From positions 1,999 to 14,853 of the forward strand of contig CAJUQK010000035.1 of NCBI GenBank assembly GCA_910588205.1: 12,855 bases of DNA, read 5' to 3'. Both the position numbers and the translations under genes were made by a program. Numbering within the stretch: position 1 is the first letter of the stretch; each line of letters begins with the position of its first letter. The notes beneath the pieces are model-generated. The model was given only the letters and a program-made list of their open reading frames with translations, was not told where the DNA came from and made no database searches. The stretch is from an uncultured Eggerthellaceae bacterium (lineage in GTDB: Bacteria > Actinomycetota > Coriobacteriia > Coriobacteriales > Eggerthellaceae). This document shows, piece by piece, positions 8,028-12,736 of the stretch.

Positions 8028-8831
8028 TTAAGAGAAGTATGCCGTAATAGCGGATGTCACCTTGTCAGGAGAAATCTCAAGCCAATTGTTCTTCGCTCGC
8101 GAAAGCTCCCTTTTGAATCTGCGGTCACCGAACACGCGAGAAAGGCGATTGGCTATGTCACCGTAACTTCTCTCACGCATTGTCGGATCTTCGATAACAA
8201 GGGCGCGAACCGCATCGTCGAGCTCACGTTCTCGCACACCTTTTTTGCAGAGCAGGTAGTAGATGTCGAAGACATCTTTGTAGCGGGTGGACGCAGCACC
8301 GATGCGCAGCAAGGAGCGGAGCTTTTCAGCTACCACCTGCTCGTTGCTATCGGCGAGGATCGTCACGGCATCGTCAAGCTTGCCGAGATCGAAGCATATT
8401 TCGGCAAGGTCTGGGGAGACGAGGTTGTGCACTCCTATGTCCACCTTGGTCTCGATGGAGCTCCCTTGGGCATCTGATATGACGACATGGATCCTCTTGC
8501 CGCTGTAGTCTTGGTGCTTCAGTTGCTCTATCTTGCCCGTCATCCTTATCGAGAATGTCGAAGACCCGTCTGAGAGCGCGCCGATAAACTTCCTGATAGA
8601 GTCATCGGCTATCGAAAAGCGCACGAAGTCCAGGTCGAAGTCTGTGGTTGCGCGGCGCGTGTCATTGGATACGTGCTGCATGAGGACGCCGCCTTTTACC
8701 GTCACGTTGCGCGCGAGGTCGGATTTGGCGATAAGGTCCAGCATAGCGTCCTGGGCGGTTCGCGCCCGAGCCTGCTCGTAGACAAGTCCGTCGGCAATGT
8801 AGGAGTCTCTGATCTCCGCCAGGCTTTCCAT
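8028..8831 (-). CDS. abiEii: AbiEii-type nucleotidyltransferase toxin
   Basis: This is the toxin half of an AbiE type IV toxin-antitoxin / abortive-infection system, 267 residues long. The nucleotidyltransferase signature is clear: VKGGVLMQ (Lys46-Gly47-Gly48) and then TTDFDLDF (Asp64 and Asp66 as metal-binding candidates). Downstream come the family's EKLRSLLRIG and TRYKDVFDIYYLL segments (about 168-210). AbiEii proteins transfer nucleotides to cellular RNA targets and halt growth, for example on phage infection. On ICEs, AbiE also favours element retention. The ATG at 8831 lies 2 bases after the abiEi stop, with GGGAGG inside the end of abiEi, so the pair is coupled antitoxin first. All expected motif residues are present and the gene looks intact. 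The RNA target is not deducible here. Confidence 0.9.
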   Translation of the reverse strand: MESLAEIRDSYIADGLVYEQARARTAQDAMLDLIAKSDLARNVTVKGGVLMQHVSNDTRRATTDFDLDFVRFSIADDSIRKFIGALSDGSSTFSIRMTGKIEQLKHQDYSGKRIHVVISDAQGSSIETKVDIGVHNLVSPDLAEICFDLGKLDDAVTILADSNEQVVAEKLRSLLRIGAASTRYKDVFDIYYLLCKKGVRERELDDAVRALVIEDPTMRERSYGDIANRLSRVFGDRRFKRELSRAKNNWLEISPDKVTSAITAYFS

Positions 8832-8833
8832 TT

Positions 8834-9385
8834 CTACAGAACCTCCCTCTGGAGTATGTCGAACATGAAGTCATTCTTCTTGAAGAGGGCCATGTAGTCC
8901 TCGACGAGTGCGATGTCGAGCTCGTCGGCTATCTTGCGATAGGAGCTTATGACCTCCTTGTAATAGTCGAGGGGAAGGGATGCCTGGCGGCGCATCACCT
9001 CAACGAGCATGCGCTCACGGTTGTACATGCGCGCTGTTCCGCCATCTCGCTCGACATCCATCGTCCCCGGTGTCAGGAGCGCATCCTCGGTGAAGTACTG
9101 TCGATATCCAGGCCGAGCGATCCGTGTGGAGCTTCTGCTTGTGGCGAGATGCACTTCATCGGGAATCACATCGGTAAGGTCGTGGGCGTAGAGCGCGCTG
9201 TCCATGGTAATGACTGCCTCGGGATAGAGAACGTGCGCGAGCACCAGAGGATCCGGATGCTCGATCTTCGAATATGCCCCACGCGTAAGCTTGTGCAACT
9301 CCTTCGATTCCAGCTTCTTCTTCAAGAGGAAGGCCGATCCTGCATCTGCCAAGGCTTGCTCATATGTCATCACTGCGTTATCCAT
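8834..9385 (-). CDS. abiEi: AbiEi-type antitoxin and autorepressor
   Basis: This is the antitoxin partner of AbiEii, 183 residues from the start preferred here (MDNAVMTYEQAL). AbiEi proteins have an N-terminal winged-helix DNA-binding domain and a C-terminal antitoxin domain, and they repress their own operon. The visible match is the stretch KLTRGAYSKIEHPDPLVLA, then YPEAVITMDSALYAHDLTD and PDEVHLATSRSSTRI. The longer reading from 9427 is rejected because its first codons lie inside the operator and upstream of the -10 box. The start at 9385 lies 7 bases after the -10 hexamer TACTAT and has no ribosome binding site, consistent with a leaderless mRNA. An alternative ATG at 9370 also lacks a site. 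The 3' end supplies the ribosome binding site for abiEii. Confidence 0.85.
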   Translation of the reverse strand: MDNAVMTYEQALADAGSAFLLKKKLESKELHKLTRGAYSKIEHPDPLVLAHVLYPEAVITMDSALYAHDLTDVIPDEVHLATSRSSTRIARPGYRQYFTEDALLTPGTMDVERDGGTARMYNRERMLVEVMRRQASLPLDYYKEVISSYRKIADELDIALVEDYMALFKKNDFMFDILQREVL

Positions 9386-9392
9386 GACGACA

Positions 9393-9421
9393 ATAGTATT
9401 GTAATCACTCACATTAAACAA
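9393..9421 (-). promoter_or_regulatory. Promoter of the abiEi-abiEii operon
   Basis: On the minus strand, TTGTTT (9421-9416) and TACTAT (9398-9393) are separated by exactly 17 bases, a good vegetative sigma-factor promoter. The predicted start of transcription falls at 9386-9385, on or next to the abiEi ATG. The -35 box lies in the spacer of the flanking inverted repeat, and one repeat arm fills most of the -35/-10 spacer. A bound repressor would therefore block polymerase. Confidence 0.7.
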
Positions 9422-9440
9422 GACCATGTGAGTGATTACA
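9400..9440. promoter_or_regulatory. Probable AbiEi operator, 15-base perfect inverted repeat
   Basis: TGTAATCACTCACAT at 9400-9414 is the exact reverse complement of ATGTGAGTGATTACA at 9426-9440, with an 11-base spacer. It is the longest perfect inverted repeat I saw in the window. It is interleaved with the abiE promoter. Characterised AbiEi antitoxins bind inverted repeats in their own promoters and repress the operon, so this is the expected operator. The assignment to AbiEi rather than to the neighbouring XRE or MerR-like protein is inferred from position. Confidence 0.75.
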
Positions 9441-9476
9441 TGAATTAATTTTCATACTGATCTCCGCAAAGGAGCT

Positions 9477-9734
9477 TCAAGTTTTTCGGGACTTCTTGCT
9501 ATCTCGTGCCAAGCGCGTGTTTCGCTTGAACCAAGCCATGAGCTCGCCGCGCTCCGCAAGGGCTCCCCTTGCTGACCAGCCATACATACGCATAGGCAAC
9601 GGATCTTCTTCGCGTTCGACAAGCTCGTAGTATTTCTGCTTGCTCAGTTTCAACAGCGCCATGACTTGCCTTGAGTCGTAATAATCCTGGGGCAGGATTT
9701 GCCGCTTCTCTTGTTTGGGACTGTCTTCGCTCAT
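9477..9734 (-). CDS. Small helix-turn-helix protein (MerR/AlpA-like)
   Basis: This is an 85-residue basic protein. Residues 18-70 (YYDSRQVMALLKLSKQKYYELV through GALAERGELMAWFKRN) have the layout of the short winged-helix fold seen in AlpA-type regulators and excisionases: a helix-turn-helix, a wing with an aromatic residue and a final helix before the wing partner. The tail is Lys/Arg-rich (RLARDSKKSRKT). It follows the XRE gene on the same strand after 38 bases and ends 37 bases before the abiE operator. The ribosome binding site is weak. It could be a second directionality factor or a transcriptional regulator of the transfer genes. The DNA-binding fold is likely; the target is unknown. 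Confidence 0.65.
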   Translation of the reverse strand: MSEDSPKQEKRQILPQDYYDSRQVMALLKLSKQKYYELVEREEDPLPMRMYGWSARGALAERGELMAWFKRNTRLARDSKKSRKT

Positions 9735-9758
9735 GGAACTATCTCGAATAGATTTGCA

Positions 9759-9778
9759 AGCTGATAGGACAATCAGCT
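9759..9778. repeat. Short inverted repeat over the XRE stop codon
   Basis: AGCTGAT (9759-9765) and ATCAGCT (9772-9778) form a 7-base perfect inverted repeat with a 6-base loop, overlapping the stop codon of the XRE gene. No T-run follows on the minus strand. It may be a weak terminator or attenuator between the two regulator genes, or an operator. Confidence 0.35.
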
Positions 9779-10057
9779 CTCGAAGCTATGCGGATTCGTG
9801 CTCAGATCCCGAATCGCCTTCCAGCATCTGGCATCGAGGTCTTCTTGGATCTTCTCGTTGATGAAATGGTTGAAGTCGAGCTTGAGGACGTAGCAGAGAG
9901 CAACAAGCTCGTCTGCCTTCATCTCTCGGTTTCCGTGAAGGGTCTTCCAGAGGGTCTTGTTCTTGATGCCTGCGCGCCTTGCCAGTTCGGTGATGTCCTG
10001 GCCACATTGCGAGCGGACTTCGTCAATCCTTATCGATATTAGCTCGATTAGCTCCAT
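9773..10057 (-). CDS. XRE-family helix-turn-helix repressor
   Basis: This is a 94-residue protein with a single HTH_3/XRE domain at about residues 8-65. The recognisable part is DITELARRAGIKNKTLWKTLHGN followed by MKADELVALCYVLKL, the usual five-helix repressor pattern. Small XRE proteins next to the recombination genes of ICEs and prophages usually keep excision and transfer genes silent. Here the gene is divergent from xis-int across a 367-base gap with several symmetric sequences, which suits a lysogeny-style switch. The ATG at 10057 is preceded by a modest AGGTAG-type site about 8 bases upstream. The DNA-binding family is clear. Which promoter it controls is inferred from position only. 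Confidence 0.8.
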   Translation of the reverse strand: MELIELISIRIDEVRSQCGQDITELARRAGIKNKTLWKTLHGNREMKADELVALCYVLKLDFNHFINEKIQEDLDARCWKAIRDLSTNPHSFES

Positions 10058-10424
10058 CCTCGTCTACCTAACGCATCCTTCTCATTAATCCAATAGGAAC
10101 ATTTATTAGGCTAAAGGCGATATAGATGCTCTTGCGATTGTTTCCCCTTCAGGGTGATTTATTTCACCGGCATGGTGAATATTTCCAGCTCCTTACCCTT
10201 TTCTCACTAGTGTTCGAGAAACGACACAGCGCTTCGTTTTCGCAATCTGGGAAACGTGCGCCGAGCCATACACCTTGACACTCAAATACGCATCCGCCTC
10301 GCAGGCGCGAGGCATACCTACCCCGAGGCGTCAACGACGCGAACGGGGCTTTCGCATCGTTGCTCCGGATGCCGACAGAAGAAAAGATTGTGGCAGGAAG
10401 CCACCTTAGCGAGAGGAGGCTGAT
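10058..10424. promoter_or_regulatory. Divergent control region between the XRE repressor and xis-int
   Basis: These 367 bases hold no gene I can support. They contain a 6-base inverted repeat, TTCACC/GGTGAA (10163-10179), with a further GGTGA 21 bases before its right arm (10153). A bulged stem lies at about 10215-10242. GCCTCG/CGAGGC (10296-10313) follows, with CGAGGCG repeated at 10324. A 12-base stem at 10332-10343/10351-10362 has a single mismatch that becomes a G-U pair on the minus strand. A perfect TTGACA sits at 10275-10280, but no matching -10 is found at 17 bases. The region must hold promoters for both directions. Exact sites are not resolved. Confidence 0.45.
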
Positions 10425-10730
10425 ATGGAACATGAGATAGAAGAAGTCCCGTACGACGAGCAGCGCTTAAGAGACGCCGACCCCGATGGTCTCTACCTTT
10501 TCATGCTGGAGCCTTACCCATACATGATGACTCCGGATCAGGTCGCAGACTTCACCGGATCGACCGGACAAGAGATCAGGAAACTCCTGAACAGAGGAGA
10601 TATCCAAGGTTGCCGAATCGGCATCAAGTGGTGCATCCCAAAGCTCGGGCTTCTCAACTACCTCAACAAGAACCGAAAGGCGGTAGATGAAATTGGGGAC
10701 GAAGAAGCTAAAGTGCGACAAACCGTATGA
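10425..10730 (+). CDS. xis: Excisionase-like helix-turn-helix protein
   Basis: This is a 101-residue acidic protein directly upstream of the integrase, overlapping it by 44 bases. Residues 32-82 (YMMTPDQVADFTGSTGQEIRKLLNRGDIQG, then CRIGIKWCIPKLGLLNYL) match the MerR-like/HTH_17 excisionase fold: recognition helix, turn at the arginine-glycine-aspartate step, a basic wing and a final helix. Such proteins bend the attachment-site DNA and turn the integrase toward excision. The ATG at 10425 has AGAGGAGG 6 bases upstream, one of the best sites in the region. The first 30 residues (many Glu and Asp) are an acidic extension not needed for the fold. A transcriptional-regulator role cannot be excluded, but position favours a directionality factor. 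Confidence 0.75.
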   Translation: MEHEIEEVPYDEQRLRDADPDGLYLFMLEPYPYMMTPDQVADFTGSTGQEIRKLLNRGDIQGCRIGIKWCIPKLGLLNYLNKNRKAVDEIGDEEAKVRQTV

Positions 10731-12075
10731 CATAGATGAAGCTCGCAAGAAGAAGGGGCTCCCGCGCCGAAAGCGTTCAGATTCGCGCACTACAGCCTAC
10801 GAGCTGACCATTCGCATTCCGGAGGAATATCGCACCTACTTCGATAACAAGAAAAAGCTCACCCGAGTTGTGTTCGCGCTCAACAGGAAGGATGACCTGA
10901 AGTCTCAGATTGAGTCTTTTGAGAACGAGAAGAACGCTGAACTTGAGCGCAAGCAAGAAGAGCGTGGATATGCACGCCAAGGAGATGACAGAAACGAGCC
11001 GGGGCGATGCATGACCCCGCTCGGAAGTTATGCCGAACGCTATATCGACATCAGGAGCAACGGCTCAGTTGGCAAAGAAACTATCACGAGCGAACGTCGT
11101 CTCTTGCAGTACGTTGACGCTGTGATAGGCAGCATCCCCATCTGCAAGGTGACAGCTGAGGACATAGAGGGATGCATCCTCAAGGTACCGGAGCTCTCTG
11201 AGAAATGGGCGCTTGAGCGTAGAGCAGCTTGGGAGGAGAACCGAAAAACGGCACGATGGGCAAAGAAGCACGGTACACTTGTTAAGCCATTCAAGCCAAT
11301 TAAGGTGGCAGGACCTGGCATGCAGGCAAAGGTGCTCAAGTTTCTGCGCGAGCTCATGAACTATGCGCTGGAAAAGGATGACATCACGAAGAACGTCGCG
11401 AAGGCGAAATTCCTCACGAGGTTATTCAAGAAGAGCAAGCCCCTCATCGATCCCCTCATGGCTGATGATGCCGCTAGATTTCTCCAGGAAGTGGAGAAGC
11501 TGCCTTTGGGCTATCTCAAGGTCACGCTACTTCTCCTTCTCAACACCGGGATGAGGCCAGAGGAAATGCTCGCTATCCGCGTAGGCAACATCACCTCCGA
11601 TGGTAATGAGACCATCATCAGCATCACGAGTGCTCTCGATCGCGATGGGAAAACCATCAAGGACTATCCGAAGTCGGACGCAGGGCGGCGATCGTTGCCT
11701 GTGGACGACTATACGGCAGATACTGTACGAGCATGGATAGAGCTCAAGTCGGAGATGATGAGGAAGATGGGGCTCAAGCCCTCCATGAGTATGCTGGTCT
11801 GTGGCCCTGAGATGATTCCTCGCACCTATCAATCCTGGCACCGAGATTGGATGCGATTTGCGGCAGAGGCAGGGTTTGAGGGGGTGCGGCCTTATGCCCT
11901 GCGTCACACTTTCGCAACGTTGAATCTTGCAAACGGAGAGAACATAAAGACCGTGGCGGTGCTTATGGGCCATGCCAGCTCTGCCTACACACTCGACCTC
12001 TATGCTGCCTATGTTCCAAACACGGGTATAGGGATCGGCACGCGATACATGAACTTCCTACGGGCTGCCGCTTAA
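10687..12075 (+). CDS. int: Tyrosine recombinase (ICE integrase)
   Basis: This 462-residue protein catalyses integration and excision of the element. The N-terminal 100 residues are basic and probably carry the arm-site-binding domain. A SAM-like core-binding domain spans about 108-250, and the catalytic domain runs from about 258. Visible catalytic residues are Arg290 (NTGMRPEE), Lys329 (KSDAGRRSL), Arg406 (YALRHTFATL), His429 (LMGHAS) and the nucleophile Tyr439 (TLDLY). The usual first histidine of the HxLRHT motif is Tyr403, a variation seen in some integrases. The start at 10687 overlaps xis by 44 bases and is preceded by AAAGGCGG, so expression is coupled to xis. The gene ends about 330 bases before the truncated tRNA-Gly, which fits an integrase-proximal attachment site. 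Confidence 0.95.
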   Translation: MKLGTKKLKCDKPYDIDEARKKKGLPRRKRSDSRTTAYELTIRIPEEYRTYFDNKKKLTRVVFALNRKDDLKSQIESFENEKNAELERKQEERGYARQGDDRNEPGRCMTPLGSYAERYIDIRSNGSVGKETITSERRLLQYVDAVIGSIPICKVTAEDIEGCILKVPELSEKWALERRAAWEENRKTARWAKKHGTLVKPFKPIKVAGPGMQAKVLKFLRELMNYALEKDDITKNVAKAKFLTRLFKKSKPLIDPLMADDAARFLQEVEKLPLGYLKVTLLLLLNTGMRPEEMLAIRVGNITSDGNETIISITSALDRDGKTIKDYPKSDAGRRSLPVDDYTADTVRAWIELKSEMMRKMGLKPSMSMLVCGPEMIPRTYQSWHRDWMRFAAEAGFEGVRPYALRHTFATLNLANGENIKTVAVLMGHASSAYTLDLYAAYVPNTGIGIGTRYMNFLRAAA

Positions 12076-12129
12076 GGTGTTACTCGTGGGGATTCCCTGA
12101 AATGACCGGCGGTACAAAGGAGGTAAGGT

Positions 12130-12135
12130 TATAAT
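12130..12135 (+). promoter_or_regulatory. -10 box of the tRNA-Gly promoter
   Basis: A perfect TATAAT lies 11 bases before the first tRNA base, placing the start of transcription at about 12142. No good -35 is seen at 17 bases; a TGACC at 12103-12107 is too far away. The tRNA therefore appears to have its own promoter, independent of read-through from int. Confidence 0.6.
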
Positions 12136-12146
12136 GGATTGCCAAT

Positions 12147-12221
12147 GCGGGCGTCGTATAATGGTTATTACGGCAGCTTCCCAAGCTGCTCACGCGAGTT
12201 CGATTCTCGTCGCCCGCTCCA
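12147..12221 (+). tRNA. tRNA-Gly (CCC), complete, carried next to int
   Basis: This is a full 75-base cloverleaf including an encoded CCA. The acceptor stem GCGGGCG (12147-12153) pairs with CGCCCGC (12211-12217). The D-loop contains the GG pair. The anticodon stem GCAGC/GCTGC holds the loop TTCCCAA, with anticodon CCC. The T-arm is GCGAG/CTCGT with loop TTCGATT. It reads glycine GGG codons. It differs at many positions from the partial tRNA-Gly(CCC) downstream (12409-12456), including the anticodon stem and T-stem, so it is not a recent duplicate of it. It lies between int and that fragment, that is, inside the element on the simplest reading. Confidence 0.93.
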
Positions 12222-12235
12222 TAAACAATTGTGTC

Positions 12236-12266
12236 GGAAGTCGCCTCTTTGGCGACTTTCGTATTT
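12236..12266 (+). terminator. Terminator after tRNA-Gly
   Basis: GGAAGTCGCC (12236-12245) and GGCGACTTTC (12251-12260) form a 10-pair stem with one G-U pair and a 5-base loop. A T-rich tail (gtattt) follows. It lies 14 bases after the tRNA CCA end. Confidence 0.75.
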
Positions 12267-12271
12267 CAGAG

Positions 12272-12351
12272 TAGAATTGACTATTGGTTAGAAAACCAAT
12301 CGTTTTTCCAGTATTTCGTCCAGTACGTTTGCTAGAATTACAGTATTGGTT
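12272..12351 (+). repeat. Imperfect direct repeats, candidate integrase arm sites
   Basis: TAGAATT-GACT-ATTGGTT (12272-12289) recurs as TAGAATT-ACAGT-ATTGGTT (12333-12351), 61 bases later. The first copy's ATTGGTT is also mirrored by AACCAAT at 12294-12300. Shorter CCAGTA repeats are at 12308 and 12320, and CAGTATT recurs at 12309 and 12341. Repeats of this kind between int and the crossover site are typical of arm-type sites bound by the integrase N-terminal domain. That role is inferred. Confidence 0.55.
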
Positions 12352-12403
12352 TTAAGAACAGCGAGGTCAGACGGTTAATTCGAGTCGCGGAAGGTCGGGT
12401 AAG

Positions 12404-12428
12404 GAATAAGCTTCCCAAGCTTGTATTC
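12404..12428. other. Probable attachment-site core (attR) at the tRNA anticodon
   Basis: The sequence stops matching a tRNA-Gly to the left of the anticodon stem, at about 12408, so the crossover lies at or near AAGCTT-CCC-AAGCTT (12408-12422). This is extended by GAATA (12404-12408) and TATTC (12424-12428) into an imperfect inverted repeat, as expected for paired integrase core sites around a central CCC. The matching other end of the element is outside the window, so the exact identity block cannot be set. Confidence 0.6.
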
Positions 12429-12456
12429 GCGGGTTCGAGTCCCGTCGCCCGCTCCA
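12409..12456 (+). pseudogene. 3' part of a tRNA-Gly (CCC), 5' half displaced by the element
   Basis: From the anticodon loop onward this is a normal tRNA-Gly(CCC): loop TTCCCAA, T-arm GCGGG/CCCGT with TTCGAGT, acceptor strand CGCCCGC and CCA. The acceptor 5' strand and D-arm are absent: the 50 bases upstream contain no GCGGGCG and no D-loop. This is what remains of the chromosomal target gene at the integrase end of an integrated element. The 5' half should be at the far end, possibly rejoined to a 3' half carried there by the element. Confidence 0.85.
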
Positions 12457-12468
12457 GAGAAGCAAATC

Positions 12469-12502
12469 GAGCGCCGTCCCCTGTGGGCGGCGCTCGTGTT
12501 TT
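12469..12502 (+). terminator. Terminator of the original tRNA-Gly gene
   Basis: GAGCGCCG (12469-12476) pairs with CGGCGCTC (12488-12495), extended inside by CCC/GGG, and is followed by gtgtttt. It lies 12 bases after the CCA of the truncated tRNA and would have ended its transcript. Confidence 0.8.
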
Positions 12503-12540
12503 CGACCGGCCGCGAGAGATCGAAGGAAGGGAGATCCCCT

Positions 12541-12708
12541 ATGTCCATCACCGTGAACATCTACTACCGCGGCACCGACGGGAGCGCCCGGCGCTTCGCC
12601 GAGGAGATGACAGCCTCGGGCACGGTGGACGCCATCCGCGCCGAGCCGGGCAACCTCCGCTACGAGTACTTCCTTCCCCTGGCAATGCTCTGTGCTATCC
12701 TGCAGTGA
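12541..12708 (+). pseudogene. Truncated antibiotic-biosynthesis-monooxygenase (ABM) domain gene
   Basis: The reading frame has 55 codons: MSITVNIYYRGTDGSARRFA, then EEMTASGTVDAIRAEPGNLR and YEYFLPL, then an unrelated tail AMLCAILQ and stop. The first 47 residues match the start of small ABM/YgiN-type proteins (ferredoxin-like dimers, putative quinol monooxygenases), which are normally about 95-100 residues long. After YEYF they continue with a second half that is missing here. The upstream AGGGAG site is intact, so a short peptide may still be made, but it should not fold as the family does. The loss looks like a deletion ending just before the nitroreductase promoter. This is chromosomal flank, not part of the element. 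Confidence 0.7.
12693..12701 (+). promoter_or_regulatory. Possible extended -10 promoter of the nitroreductase gene
   Basis: TGC-TATCCT at 12693-12701 fits an extended -10 element. It places the start of transcription near 12708 and leaves a leader of about 30 bases. The -35 region is poor. It overlaps the end of the truncated ABM frame. Confidence 0.35.
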
Positions 12709-12736
12709 CATGATTTCTCGTCAGAAGGATATTCCC

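Noticed and set aside
9386..9427. Longer abiEi start at 9427
   Set aside because: The added codons lie inside the operator and across the -10 box, so the predicted transcript would not contain them.
10164..10433. Minus-strand 89-codon frame in the XRE-xis gap
   Set aside because: It has no ribosome site and no recognisable domain, overlaps the inverted repeats and the xis ribosome site, and has low-quality composition.
12421..12540. Upstream in-frame extension of the ABM fragment to 95 codons
   Set aside because: The extension would begin inside the tRNA fragment and run through the terminator stem. The ATG at 12541 has the ribosome site and the family's N-terminus.
12367..12711. Long minus-strand frame across the truncated tRNA and ABM gene
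   Set aside because: It reads the complement of a tRNA (the familiar GDGTRTREYKLG type peptide), a common false gene. No ribosome site fits and it opposes a real coding frame.
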